DNA of 64,000 nucleotides from Lewinella sp. W8. GTDB taxonomy: Bacteria > Bacteroidota > Bacteroidia > Chitinophagales > Saprospiraceae. The translations under genes were made by a program, and so were the position numbers. The notes under the pieces were generated by a model, which did no database searches, had not been told where the DNA came from, and saw only the letters and a program-made list of their open reading frames with translations. Shown piece after piece: positions 34,714 to 42,350 of this stretch; position 1 is the stretch's first letter, and each line of letters begins with the position of its first letter. The stretch covers positions 186,001 through 250,000 of the forward strand of contig NZ_SNAQ03000005.1 of NCBI RefSeq assembly GCF_004375085.3. Reading direction: 5' to 3'.

Positions 34714-35574
34714 ATGGTCCACTCCTACGCGCTGGGTCGTTATACGGCAGCGGCAATTCGTGCATCGGCAAAAGCCAAATCTGAGCTTACCTCCCAACTG
34801 CTACTGGGGGAACCCGTTTCGGTGATCGATCCCGGAAAAACCTACTGTAAGATTCGTTGCAGTGACGATGACTTCGAGGGGTACATCCGGACCGACCAAC
34901 TGCTGGAGGTGGACGAAAGTACCTTCCGGCGCCAACGGGACAACCCCGCCTTTGCGTTAGATCCCTACGCCATCCTGATGGGGGACCGCCTCGGGCTGCC
35001 CGTGACCTTCGGGGCACGACTACCGGAGTTTGACGGAATGCGACTGCGCCATGGTCACCAAATTTTCAGCTATTCCGGGCAGGCCGCCCTTAGTGAAGAC
35101 CTGCGGATGGAAGCGGAGTTACTCATCCGCTTTGCTCGCCGCTGGCTCTACGCTCCGGAACTTTCCGGAGGACGCACGCCCACCGGAGTAGACGCTGCGG
35201 CCCTGGTGCAACTGGTGGCCCGCCTGATCAACATCAAGCTCCCGCGTACCGCAGAAGCGATGAGCCAACACGGCCGTATGGTTGACTTTGTGGTACAGGC
35301 TCAGGCCGGTGATCTGGCCTTTTTTGATAACCGGAAGGGGCAGATTGACCACGTAGGCATCCTACTGCCGGATAGTCAGATTCTCCACGTAAACGACTGT
35401 GTCCGAATTGATGCCGTGGACCACTACGGCATTTTCAACTACGAACGTGGTAAGTACACCCATCGGCTCCGGATCGTAAAACGGCTGCTCCCCGACCAAG
35501 ATGTTCCCAACGTACTACAACGTAAACGGCGGAAGCAAGAGGAGCCCGATGAGAACCAGATGGTAATTTTTTAG
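34714..35574 (+). CDS. SH3/NlpC-P60 domain protein lacking the catalytic cysteine
   Basis: 286 aa. A bacterial SH3-like module covers about residues 1-70 (TSQLLLGEPVSVIDPGKTYCKI ... GYIRTDQLLEV). An NlpC/P60 domain follows at 140-250. Active enzymes have a G-x-D-C-S-G-L-V motif; here it reads TGVDAAALVQL, so the nucleophile Cys is Ala (codon GCT). The rest is well kept: AQAGDLAFFDNRKGQIDHVGILL with the His, and the third polar position in ILHVND. It has no signal peptide. It should bind cell-wall-like ligands without cutting them, or it may have lost function. TATATTAG, a one-mismatch box, ends 7 nt before the ATG. It is convergent with the HAD gene (5 nt apart). Confidence 0.87.
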   Translation: MVHSYALGRYTAAAIRASAKAKSELTSQLLLGEPVSVIDPGKTYCKIRCSDDDFEGYIRTDQLLEVDESTFRRQRDNPAFALDPYAILMGDRLGLPVTFGARLPEFDGMRLRHGHQIFSYSGQAALSEDLRMEAELLIRFARRWLYAPELSGGRTPTGVDAAALVQLVARLINIKLPRTAEAMSQHGRMVDFVVQAQAGDLAFFDNRKGQIDHVGILLPDSQILHVNDCVRIDAVDHYGIFNYERGKYTHRLRIVKRLLPDQDVPNVLQRKRRKQEEPDENQMVIF

Positions 35575-35579
35575 GTCAA

Positions 35580-36287
35580 TCACGAACGGGCCTCCATGAT
35601 CATCTTCACGGCCTCCTCCATGGAGTCGGGCTGCAGGTAGCCGGTGTGTTCGGTCTCCTCTACCCTTTCGTGATGCCAGGTGTATTCGTGGGGCAAGTGC
35701 AGCGCCCGGCCACCGGCCGCAAGCACGGGTAACACATCACTGCGCAGGCTGTTGCCAATCATCAGGAACTTTGCGGGATCAATCGCGTGTCGTTGCAGGA
35801 TATCACGGTAAGTTGCTTCATTCTTTTCGGAAACAATTTCAACTACGGGAAAACGATCGGCCAGACCACTGCGGGCCAGTTTGTTCTCCTGATCGAAAAG
35901 GTCACCTTTGGTGATGACCATAATTGAAAAGTGGTCTTCCAGGGTCATAACCGCTTCCCGCACGTAGGGCAACAAATCGATTGGGTGGAGAAGCATTTCT
36001 TTACCCAGATCAATAATCCGCTGGATATCTGCACCGGAGATTTGCTGATGGGAAATTTCCAGTGCCGTTTCAATCATGGACAACACGAACCCCTTTACGC
36101 CGTACCCAAAAATCTTCAGGTTCTCCCGTTCGAAGCGGTATAGCTCCTGTTCCAGATCCATTCCAGGGGTCATAAAGGGCTCGAGCAACTCGAGGCACCG
36201 GGCCTTGGCGTCCACGAAGATGTGTTCATGGCCCCAAAGGGTATCGTCCGCGTCAAAAGCAATGTGGGTTAATCCGTCTAGTTTCAT
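35580..36287 (-). CDS. HAD-superfamily hydrolase
   Basis: 235 aa. HAD motif I is FDADDTLWGHE (nucleophile and acid Asp at about residues 11 and 13), motif II is MVITKGD, motif III Lys is in ATYRDILQRHAI region, and motif IV is MIGNSLRSDVLP. The cap domain between I and II is helical (C1 type). This fits small-molecule phosphatases of the YjjG/phosphoglycolate-phosphatase-like kind; the substrate is unknown. A TACCTTTG box lies 58 nt upstream. The stop is 5 nt from the stop of the convergent NlpC/P60 gene, with no terminator between them. Confidence 0.87.
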   Translation of the reverse strand: MKLDGLTHIAFDADDTLWGHEHIFVDAKARCLELLEPFMTPGMDLEQELYRFERENLKIFGYGVKGFVLSMIETALEISHQQISGADIQRIIDLGKEMLLHPIDLLPYVREAVMTLEDHFSIMVITKGDLFDQENKLARSGLADRFPVVEIVSEKNEATYRDILQRHAIDPAKFLMIGNSLRSDVLPVLAAGGRALHLPHEYTWHHERVEETEHTGYLQPDSMEEAVKMIMEARS

Positions 36288-36345
36288 CGGGAGGGATACT
36301 TTTCGGGGTAGTTTTTTCGTGCTCCTACCCCTTCATTCGGAAGCG

Positions 36346-36353
36346 CAAAGGTA
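36346..36353 (-). promoter_or_regulatory. Putative -7 promoter box TACCTTTG
   Basis: An exact TAnnTTTG match 58 nt before the HAD hydrolase start at 36287, giving a leader of about 55 nt. Confidence 0.45.
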
Positions 36354-36520
36354 AACGGTGCAACCAACTATGCTCTCCTCTTCTCGATGCAGGCCCATCA
36401 ATCCCTAACCCAACGATTGAGTTAAGCTACCGGACCTTGAGAATATTTATTGATGGGGAAGGTAAGGCCAGCTGACGCAAATGTTAATTAACCACTACAT
36501 TAGCTTCACTAAAGGCTACA

Positions 36521-37057
36521 ATGAGACGACAAACCACCCTCACACTACTACTGCTGGTACTGGCCGGCATTTTACTCACTGGTTGCAACACCCTTCGAAA
36601 ACAAACCATTGAGGATTTCGGAGACGAACCGGTAAGTACGTTCATTCTCGTACGGCATGCGGAGAAAGATTACGGAGCAGACCCCGTGCTCACGGTTCAG
36701 GGGACTGCCCGGGCAGAGCGACTGATGGAAATTCTCAAGAATACGGATTTGGACGCCGTGTACAGTACCCAAACGCGCCGGACCATGGCTACCGGACAAC
36801 CGACGGCGAATGACCATGACCTCAACATTATCCCTTACGATCCAAGTATGCTGGAATTCTTCTCCAAGGAACTCCGACGGCTTTACAAGGGTAAAACCGT
36901 TTTGGTCGTGGGCCACAGTAACACGACTCCGGCCCTGGCCAACCATTTGACCCAGACTAATCAGTTTCCCCGCTTCAGTGAGCTGGATTATACCAATCTG
37001 TACGTCGTTACCCTGCCCCGTATCGGGAAACCCCGGGTTCTGAAAATGCGATACTAA
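36521..37057 (+). CDS. Histidine phosphatase family lipoprotein
   Basis: 178 aa. Lipobox LLTGC puts the lipidated Cys at residue 22. The phosphatase signature is LVRHAEKDYG (RHA at about 45-47) and the second catalytic His is in VLVVGHSNTTPAL. The fold is the phosphoglycerate-mutase/SixA type, so a phospho-histidine intermediate is expected. The lipid anchor places it in the periplasm or at the outer membrane, away from SixA-type cytoplasmic partners. A DUF819 transporter gene starts 3 nt downstream, so the two are co-transcribed and may process and take up a phosphorylated compound together; that is inference. The TACATTAG box (one mismatch) lies about 25 nt upstream. Confidence 0.88.
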   Translation: MRRQTTLTLLLLVLAGILLTGCNTLRKQTIEDFGDEPVSTFILVRHAEKDYGADPVLTVQGTARAERLMEILKNTDLDAVYSTQTRRTMATGQPTANDHDLNIIPYDPSMLEFFSKELRRLYKGKTVLVVGHSNTTPALANHLTQTNQFPRFSELDYTNLYVVTLPRIGKPRVLKMRY

Positions 37058-37060
37058 GCA

Positions 37061-38194
37061 GTGCCTTCTGTATCTCTATTGTTCAGTCTTGCACTCTGTA
37101 TCGGCTTCCCGCTGTTTGCCCGGTACGGTGAGCGTACGAAGCTTTTCCCCACCTGGCTGAGCTCCATTATTGCCTGTTACGGCATCGGCATCATCGTCAG
37201 CAATTTTCGTCTGTGGCCGGTTAGTGGAGAAGACATGAAGCTGGTGGCCGGGATTAGTATGTTTCTCGGACTCCCCTTACTCCTGTTTGCCGTGCGGATC
37301 CGGGAAAGCATCCGGTACGCCGGTAGTATGCTACTTGCTTTTGGTTTGTGTTGTTTGGCGGGATTATTGTGCACGACGTTGGTGGGCCTCTATATGTCGG
37401 GAAAAATCGCCGACGCGCCGACCATTGCCGGCATGTTGGTGGGCCTCTACACGGGGGGAACGCCAAACGTGCAGGCCATTGGTATTGCCCTTAATGCTCC
37501 GGAGGACTATCTCGTCCTCATTCAGGCGGCCGACGTCCTGCTCGGAGGGAGCTATTTATTGGGGCTGATTACTTTTCTACCACCGATTTACGCGAAGATT
37601 TTTCGCCCTACTTCGGAGCCAGATACCCAGTCCACTGACGGCGGACAAAATTTCATGGAGCGCATCCCCTTTCCAAAACAAATGGTCCAACTCGTTATTG
37701 GTGTCCTAGTTACTGCGGCAAGCGCAGGGCTGTGCTATCTCCTCACGGGAGGGTTGGAGGATAATACGGCGCTCATCCTGATTCTCACCACTTTATCGCT
37801 ATTCGTCTCGGTATCGGTAATACCCAAGAAAATAGGAAACTCTTATCCGTTGGGGGAGTACTTTATTCTGGTGTTCTGTGTGGCCATCGGTTTGCTGGCA
37901 GATTTCCGTGAACTTGCGGCTAATGGGATGGACTTACTGTACTTCTCCGCCTGGGCCCTGGTCACCACAACCCTATTGCATTTATTGCTGTGCAAAATAT
38001 TCCGCGTGGATCGGGATACCGTAATTCTGAGTTACGTGGCTGGATTTTATGGTCCCGTATTCGTAGTACAGGTGGCTGCGGCCCTGCGTAATAAACACTT
38101 GCTGGCCGCCGGCATTGCGGTGAGTTTACTGGGCTTCGGCATTGGCAATTATTTAGGCATATCCGTTGCCTACTTAATTGAGACCTTCGGTTAA
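37061..38194 (+). CDS. DUF819 family membrane protein
   Basis: 377 aa from a GTG start. About ten membrane helices are visible, arranged as two similar halves, with SVSLLFSLALCIGFPLFARYGE region at the N-terminus and GMLVGLYTGGTPNVQAIGIAL at about 127-147, the glycine-rich motif typical of DUF819 (YjcL-like) proteins. Distant similarity to GltS-type or sodium-coupled carriers suggests transport, but no substrate is established. The gene starts 3 nt after the phosphatase lipoprotein stop. Its TAA stop overlaps the TAA stop of the convergent gene in the shared TTAA at 38191-38194. Confidence 0.82.
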   Translation: MPSVSLLFSLALCIGFPLFARYGERTKLFPTWLSSIIACYGIGIIVSNFRLWPVSGEDMKLVAGISMFLGLPLLLFAVRIRESIRYAGSMLLAFGLCCLAGLLCTTLVGLYMSGKIADAPTIAGMLVGLYTGGTPNVQAIGIALNAPEDYLVLIQAADVLLGGSYLLGLITFLPPIYAKIFRPTSEPDTQSTDGGQNFMERIPFPKQMVQLVIGVLVTAASAGLCYLLTGGLEDNTALILILTTLSLFVSVSVIPKKIGNSYPLGEYFILVFCVAIGLLADFRELAANGMDLLYFSAWALVTTTLLHLLLCKIFRVDRDTVILSYVAGFYGPVFVVQVAAALRNKHLLAAGIAVSLLGFGIGNYLGISVAYLIETFG

Positions 38195-38904
38195 CCTGCT
38201 CCCAGGTACTTAGCGCGTGCCCGTTGCAGTTCCCGCAGGCGGTCTTCCAGCTCCCGCGAACGTCGGCTCTTCTCTTCGGCGGTATCTAACTCATCCGCTA
38301 CTTCCTCCCGTTCCTTTTCAATCTTTCGCTGCAGCTTGGCGATCTTCTCTTCGTACTTTCTGATTTTTTTGCATGCTTTATCCGCATCATCGGTTGCGTC
38401 TTGCCCATCATCCCGAATATCGTCCAATTCCTTTCTCACCTCTTCCATTTGTTCATCGAAATAACGGGAGTAGAAGTACTGGTAAAATTCTTCCAGGATT
38501 CCTTCGGTTGCCCGGTAGGCGGTAGCATGGTTTTGGCTCGTCACCACATCGTTCTCGGCAAAGACAACGGAGGCGCTGACCGTAGTGGAACGACCAGATT
38601 CCGCAGCCTTCAGGTATAGGTCAAAATTCTTATCGCTGATCCTGGGAAGGCCAACTTGTTCTGCGCTTAGCGCCAGTGCATTTTTATCCTTATCGAATTT
38701 ATCTACATCAATTTCATAGCGGTCATCCCAGAAGTCTTCAAGGTAATCTGCCACCAAATCGTAAGAAGCGTCAATGGACACATTAAGGCTATTGTAGCGC
38801 TCCTTTTTAAATTCCGTGTAGCCCTCAGTTACTAAATTTCTGCTTTGAGCAAAGGAGAAAACTGAGATCAAGAGAAAAGCCAGAAGAAGCAGGGTACGTG
38901 CCAT
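38191..38904 (-). CDS. Secreted coiled-coil protein of unknown function
   Basis: 237 aa from the ATG at 38904. The signal peptide is MARTLLLLAFLLISVFSFAQ. The middle (about 25-130) is a mixed domain of acidic character. From about residue 150 to the end it is almost entirely charged heptads (ACKKIRKYEEKIAKLQRKIE and onward, then SRELEDRLRELQRARAKYL), a clear coiled coil. I recognise no family. It heads a run of minus-strand envelope-type genes (38191-41302). The frame extends 18 nt to a TTG, which adds LNINS before the signal and is not needed. Its stop shares TTAA with the convergent DUF819 gene. Confidence 0.82.
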   Translation of the reverse strand: MARTLLLLAFLLISVFSFAQSRNLVTEGYTEFKKERYNSLNVSIDASYDLVADYLEDFWDDRYEIDVDKFDKDKNALALSAEQVGLPRISDKNFDLYLKAAESGRSTTVSASVVFAENDVVTSQNHATAYRATEGILEEFYQYFYSRYFDEQMEEVRKELDDIRDDGQDATDDADKACKKIRKYEEKIAKLQRKIEKEREEVADELDTAEEKSRRSRELEDRLRELQRARAKYLGAG

Positions 38905-38967
38905 GGAATTAATGTTTAACAACAGTGGTTTAAACGTGTTGGTATGGTAAAAATATTCAAACTCGGA

Positions 38968-39480
38968 CTACAGGTCAGAAGACCGGGTTTTGACGTCGAG
39001 ATTACGTTGTTGCGGCACGGTACGGAATCGTTCGGTCCGGCGAACAAATTCCAGGACCGTTTCCAGTTGCTCGTTCAGCACTTCCCGGGCGAAATCCAAT
39101 ACTTTATCGTTATGCAAAATCTCCCGGTAGGCCTTTAAGGTAGCGTTTTCATTCTGCATGGTAAGGTCCGCTAGATAGGAAAGATTCTTTTCTCCGATTG
39201 CGCGGACTACGGCGGAACGCTTAGACCTGAAAATACTCATACTACTCTTTGTTGGCGTATGAGCAGTTCCCGGCATATCCATAATCAACTTATTCAGCTT
39301 CACTTGCAAGACGGTCCGATAGGCAGCCAATTCACTAAAATAATCTGCTCCGGCGGGAAAAAACGCAGCAATTTCATCAGCGATCTGTTGGTAATCCGTG
39401 GCACTCTGACTGTGCAAACTTGCCAGGGTTACGAGACTGGCTTCGGTGCCTTCCGGGCGGATTTCATATGGGGGTTTCAT
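38968..39480 (-). CDS. DUF2383-like (PA2169-type) helical protein
   Basis: 170 aa, no signal peptide. It is mostly helical, with DYQQIADEIAAFFPAGADYFSEL region, then AYRTVLQVKLNKLIMD and a second half (NENATLKAYREILHNDKVLDFAREVLNEQLE) that resembles the four-helix-bundle PA2169/DUF2383 family, related to ferritin-like bundles. The assignment is tentative. The C-terminus is basic and probably disordered. It is in the same direction as the coiled-coil gene downstream (63 nt) and the DUF2945 gene upstream (49 nt). Co-location with DUF2945, MscS and PspC suggests a stress role. Confidence 0.72.
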   Translation of the reverse strand: MKPPYEIRPEGTEASLVTLASLHSQSATDYQQIADEIAAFFPAGADYFSELAAYRTVLQVKLNKLIMDMPGTAHTPTKSSMSIFRSKRSAVVRAIGEKNLSYLADLTMQNENATLKAYREILHNDKVLDFAREVLNEQLETVLEFVRRTERFRTVPQQRNLDVKTRSSDL

Positions 39481-39529
39481 AAAAATTTGATTTTCCTGGT
39501 TAAATAAATGTTGGGGTATCCCGGCAGCG

Positions 39530-39739
39530 CTATACCTTCTCTACCTCTGATTCTAATTTGAGGACTGCTTGTCCGTCATCCTGCTTGATGAATAAAGCCT
39601 TATTTCCAGATTCTCCTTTTCTGGTGACGGTATTTCCATCAATCGTTTTTTCAATGGTTTCGGTGTACGTTTCCTGCACTTTGCCCTCAGCGTATCCGTT
39701 GCCCCATTTCCACTTTACTACTGATCCGGTGCGTATCAT
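39530..39739 (-). CDS. DUF2945 (HVA1 Tudor-like) protein
   Basis: 69 aa. The whole protein is one DUF2945 domain: GSVVKWKWGNGYAEGKVQE, then a Thr/Glu strand, TVTRKGESGNKALFIKQDDG and VLKLESEVEKV. The family has a Tudor-like barrel. It occurs in bacteria and fungi, often next to stress genes, and its ligand is unknown. The length is normal for the family. It sits in a run of minus-strand genes with small gaps (49 and 73 nt) and may share a transcript with them. Confidence 0.88.
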   Translation of the reverse strand: MIRTGSVVKWKWGNGYAEGKVQETYTETIEKTIDGNTVTRKGESGNKALFIKQDDGQAVLKLESEVEKV

Positions 39740-39812
39740 CTCTGTTGGTTTTAAAATGGCAATCAGGGAGCCGCAAAAGCTCCCTGATTGCCAAGCATTT
39801 TCTTAGAATTGA

Positions 39813-40271
39813 TTAGTCGATTTCACCTTCGAGATCAGCTTCGATCTCTTCCAGCAGGTTACGGGTTTCGCTGGTGAAGTTGTTCCATCCGCGGGCAAAA
39901 TCACCCTTAAAGTCTTTCCAGCCTGCTTCCATATTGTTTCCAACGCGCTTCATGCGGGCTTCCAGGTTCTCGGATGCTTTTTCCAGTTCGTTGTATTCCT
40001 CCTGAAGCTCAGCTTTTGCCTCGGCAGAAGCACCTTCCATTTCAGCCTCGATTGCTTCAAGGCGTTGGTCAAGGTTGTCCTTCGCACGGGACATCTCGGC
40101 GGCCAGCTCATTGCTTTCTTCGCGAATTTCGGCACTGACGTTGGCCAGGGCGTTCTCCGTCTCGGCCACCATTTCTTCGGCCTCCTGCTCCATCGCACTT
40201 CCGTCAGCGCAGCTGGTAAAGGTGATCAGGCTAATGAGACTAAGGAACATAAAAACATTTCGAAAATTCAT
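39813..40271 (-). CDS. Lipoprotein with long coiled coil
   Basis: 152 aa. The signal ends in TFTSC, giving a lipidated Cys at residue 21. Residues ~28-115 are continuous acidic heptads (AEEMVAETENALANVSAEIR and onward, EELEKASENLEARMKR type). The tail has regular Trp residues (AGWKDFKGDFARGWNNF), which resembles amphipathic 11-mer repeats. It looks like a small periplasmic spacer or stress lipoprotein; I name no family. It is followed by DUF2945 after 73 nt and preceded by the MscS gene. Confidence 0.82.
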   Translation of the reverse strand: MNFRNVFMFLSLISLITFTSCADGSAMEQEAEEMVAETENALANVSAEIREESNELAAEMSRAKDNLDQRLEAIEAEMEGASAEAKAELQEEYNELEKASENLEARMKRVGNNMEAGWKDFKGDFARGWNNFTSETRNLLEEIEADLEGEID

Positions 40272-40327
40272 AATTGCGTGTTTTTGAGTTTTGGTAATGG
40301 GTCATTGTCGCACGAAGGCGAAATGAT

Positions 40328-41302
40328 TTAGTTGTAGTGTGCGGGGTCTTCCTGTGGTTGGTTTTCGGAAGACTCCTCTCTATTTTTTCCATTCATCCGG
40401 GAGGCCAGCATGGCGGAAAGTTTTTCTCCTCCCTTGATCCCGAAATCGAGCGTTCTGATCGGGAACGGAATCATGATATCGTGTTCGTTATAGGCCTCTA
40501 CGATCGCCATGATCGCCTTACTACGGGCGGCCAGAAAATCACCCTGAGCCAGCTGTTCAGGGGTTAGCCAGAAACGTAGAGAGTAGTTAATGGAACTGCC
40601 ACCAAACTCCTCGAATACGAGGTCTACTGGTTTATCAGTATCGTGAGGCACTTGGTCCTTGATGGCGGCTACGGTAATCTTTTCTACCTTCTTCAGGTCG
40701 TCTCCGTAACTGACGCCACAGGCAATATCTACCCGCCGGCGATTAAGCTTATTGTAATTCTTGATCGGGCTTTGGGCAACCGTTTTATTGGGGATAAGGA
40801 CCTCCTGGCCCTGAAAGGTTTCCAGGGCGGTATGACGGAGCGTAATCTGTCTTACTTTTCCGAAGTATCCGTCTATTTCAACGATGTCTCCCGGAGAAAA
40901 TAGGTGCCTTACGGTCAAGATAACACCACTAAAGAAATTGAGGATAGGATCCTGAAACGCCAAACCAACGGCCAGACCAACTACCCCGGCACCCGCCAGA
41001 AGGGACTTCACCGTTCCATCAAGTTCCAGTACGGAGAGCACCAGAAAAAGAAAGAGTAATCCGAGCGCAACGGTCAGTGCGCTACTGAGTAGGTTAGCCA
41101 AAATTTTATCCTTGACCAGTTTAGCCCCTAAGCGATCAAAGTACTTTTTGGTCATCCGGGTTACTACCATCCCGACCAGAGCCACCAGGATGCCGACAAG
41201 AAGGTTAGGCAGGAGTTGAAGAAACCCCGTCCACCAATTCTTCAGTTCGTCGAAAAGTGGCTGAAAATCTAATGTTAGTCCAAATACCTCAAAGAGTACC
41301 AT
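40328..41302 (-). CDS. Small-conductance mechanosensitive channel (MscS family)
   Basis: 324 aa. Three membrane helices are at about residues 30-50, 66-88 and 93-113, and the pore-lining TM3 is in GAGVVGLAVGLAFQDPILNF. The MscS beta domain follows (FSPGDIVEIDGYFGKVRQITLRHTALE region), with PNKTVAQSPIKNYN. The C-terminal alpha/beta domain (RRVDIACGVSYGDDLKKVE) and a polar tail complete it. It should release solutes when membrane tension rises during hypo-osmotic shock. Length is that of the basic MscS class. It lies between the lipoprotein gene and the divergent pseudouridine synthase gene. Confidence 0.93.
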   Translation of the reverse strand: MVLFEVFGLTLDFQPLFDELKNWWTGFLQLLPNLLVGILVALVGMVVTRMTKKYFDRLGAKLVKDKILANLLSSALTVALGLLFLFLVLSVLELDGTVKSLLAGAGVVGLAVGLAFQDPILNFFSGVILTVRHLFSPGDIVEIDGYFGKVRQITLRHTALETFQGQEVLIPNKTVAQSPIKNYNKLNRRRVDIACGVSYGDDLKKVEKITVAAIKDQVPHDTDKPVDLVFEEFGGSSINYSLRFWLTPEQLAQGDFLAARSKAIMAIVEAYNEHDIMIPFPIRTLDFGIKGGEKLSAMLASRMNGKNREESSENQPQEDPAHYN

Positions 41303-41402
41303 ATTCGCTGTTTGCTTTTGTTATTGTAGCACCACTTTCGTTTCCTTTGTTCGGTATCCGTTCACTGTCTGATCGCAAAAATCACCACCTACCCTCCGTC
41401 CT

Positions 41403-42005
41403 ATGCCACACTACTTCCTCGTCAATAAGCCCTACGGAATGCTGAGTCAATTTACCCGGGAGGCCGATCATCATGCGGTACTGGGGGACCTCCATGCCTT
41501 TCCCAAAGGCGTTTATCCGGTGGGAAGGCTGGACCGCGATAGTGAAGGGTTACTCATACTGACGGATGACTCCAGCCTGAACGCCAGACTCTTGCACCCG
41601 AAGCACCACCACCCAAGAACCTACTGGGTCCAAGTAGAGGGAGAGCCTACTTCATCGGCCCTCCAACAGCTTGAAGCGGGCGTGACCATTAAATTGAAAA
41701 AGAAACGGTGGACGTGCGCAGAAACGAGGGTAGCTCCCCTACCCTCCACCACCTTCCAGTCTATTCCCGAAAGGCAGCCACCCGTCCGCTATAGAAAAAC
41801 CGTACCCGATAGTTGGTGGTCCATTACCCTGACGGAAGGGAAAAACCGTCAGGTCAGAAAAATGTGGGCTCAGGTTGGATTTCCCGTCCTGCGACTCATC
41901 AGGTTTTCCATCGAAGACCTGACCCTGCAGGACCTTGACGAAGCCCCGGTTCGGGAGGTAAAGCGGGAGTTTCTGTTCTCGAAACTGAACCTCAACCTTG
42001 CTTAA
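41403..42005 (+). CDS. rRNA pseudouridine synthase, RluE/RsuA subfamily
   Basis: 200 aa. The catalytic motif is GRLDRDSEGLLILTDD (Asp at about residue 45). The opening YFLVNKPYGMLSQF and the C-terminal TEGKNRQVRKMWAQVGFPVLRL are typical of the RsuA/RluB/RluE group. It lacks an N-terminal S4 domain, as in RluE, which modifies 23S rRNA; the exact target is not provable from sequence. An insert near RQPPVRYRKTVPDSWW is longer than in E. coli. It is divergent from MscS (100-nt gap), with the PspC gene 77 nt downstream. Confidence 0.92.
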   Translation: MPHYFLVNKPYGMLSQFTREADHHAVLGDLHAFPKGVYPVGRLDRDSEGLLILTDDSSLNARLLHPKHHHPRTYWVQVEGEPTSSALQQLEAGVTIKLKKKRWTCAETRVAPLPSTTFQSIPERQPPVRYRKTVPDSWWSITLTEGKNRQVRKMWAQVGFPVLRLIRFSIEDLTLQDLDEAPVREVKREFLFSKLNLNLA

Positions 42006-42082
42006 ATTTTGAACATTCCACGAATTCAATTATTTAATAATTCGGAATGCAGTTTTAAACGAATAATCAGGCGCTCACCATC

Positions 42083-42298
42083 ATGGAGTTTTTCCGGAGA
42101 AAATTAGAGCAATCAGCGTTTGGGGTCTGTGCGTGGCTTGCCGATCGCATGGGCATCCCCCGAAGCAGGGTGAGGATGTACTTCATTTATCTCTCCTGTC
42201 TTTCCCTGGGGTCATCCCTCCTCTTCTATTTCTTTGCCGCCTTCTGGCTAAACGTCAGGAACTACATGCGGGAAGGACGCCAGCGCCTTTTGGGATAA
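42083..42298 (+). CDS. PspC domain protein
   Basis: 71 aa. One PspC-like domain: FGVCAWLADRMGIPRSRVRM followed by a membrane helix (YFIYLSCLSLGSSLLFYFFAAFWL) and a short basic tail. PspC proteins are inner-membrane parts of envelope stress responses. This is a minimal version with no PspA or PspB nearby. It shares the region with MscS and the stress-type small genes on the other strand. Confidence 0.85.
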   Translation: MEFFRRKLEQSAFGVCAWLADRMGIPRSRVRMYFIYLSCLSLGSSLLFYFFAAFWLNVRNYMREGRQRLLG

Positions 42299-42339
42299 TG
42301 TCCATCGTAACTTCTTTTTTCGGGCAACCGAAGATGGAA

Positions 42340-42347
42340 TATATTTG
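42340..42347 (+). promoter_or_regulatory. -7 box TATATTTG 3 nt before the start codon
   Basis: An exact TAnnTTTG match that ends 3 nt before the ATG at 42351. If the box is centred at -7, the A of the ATG is the +1 base, so the message would be leaderless. Confidence 0.5.
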
Positions 42348-42350
42348 GTC

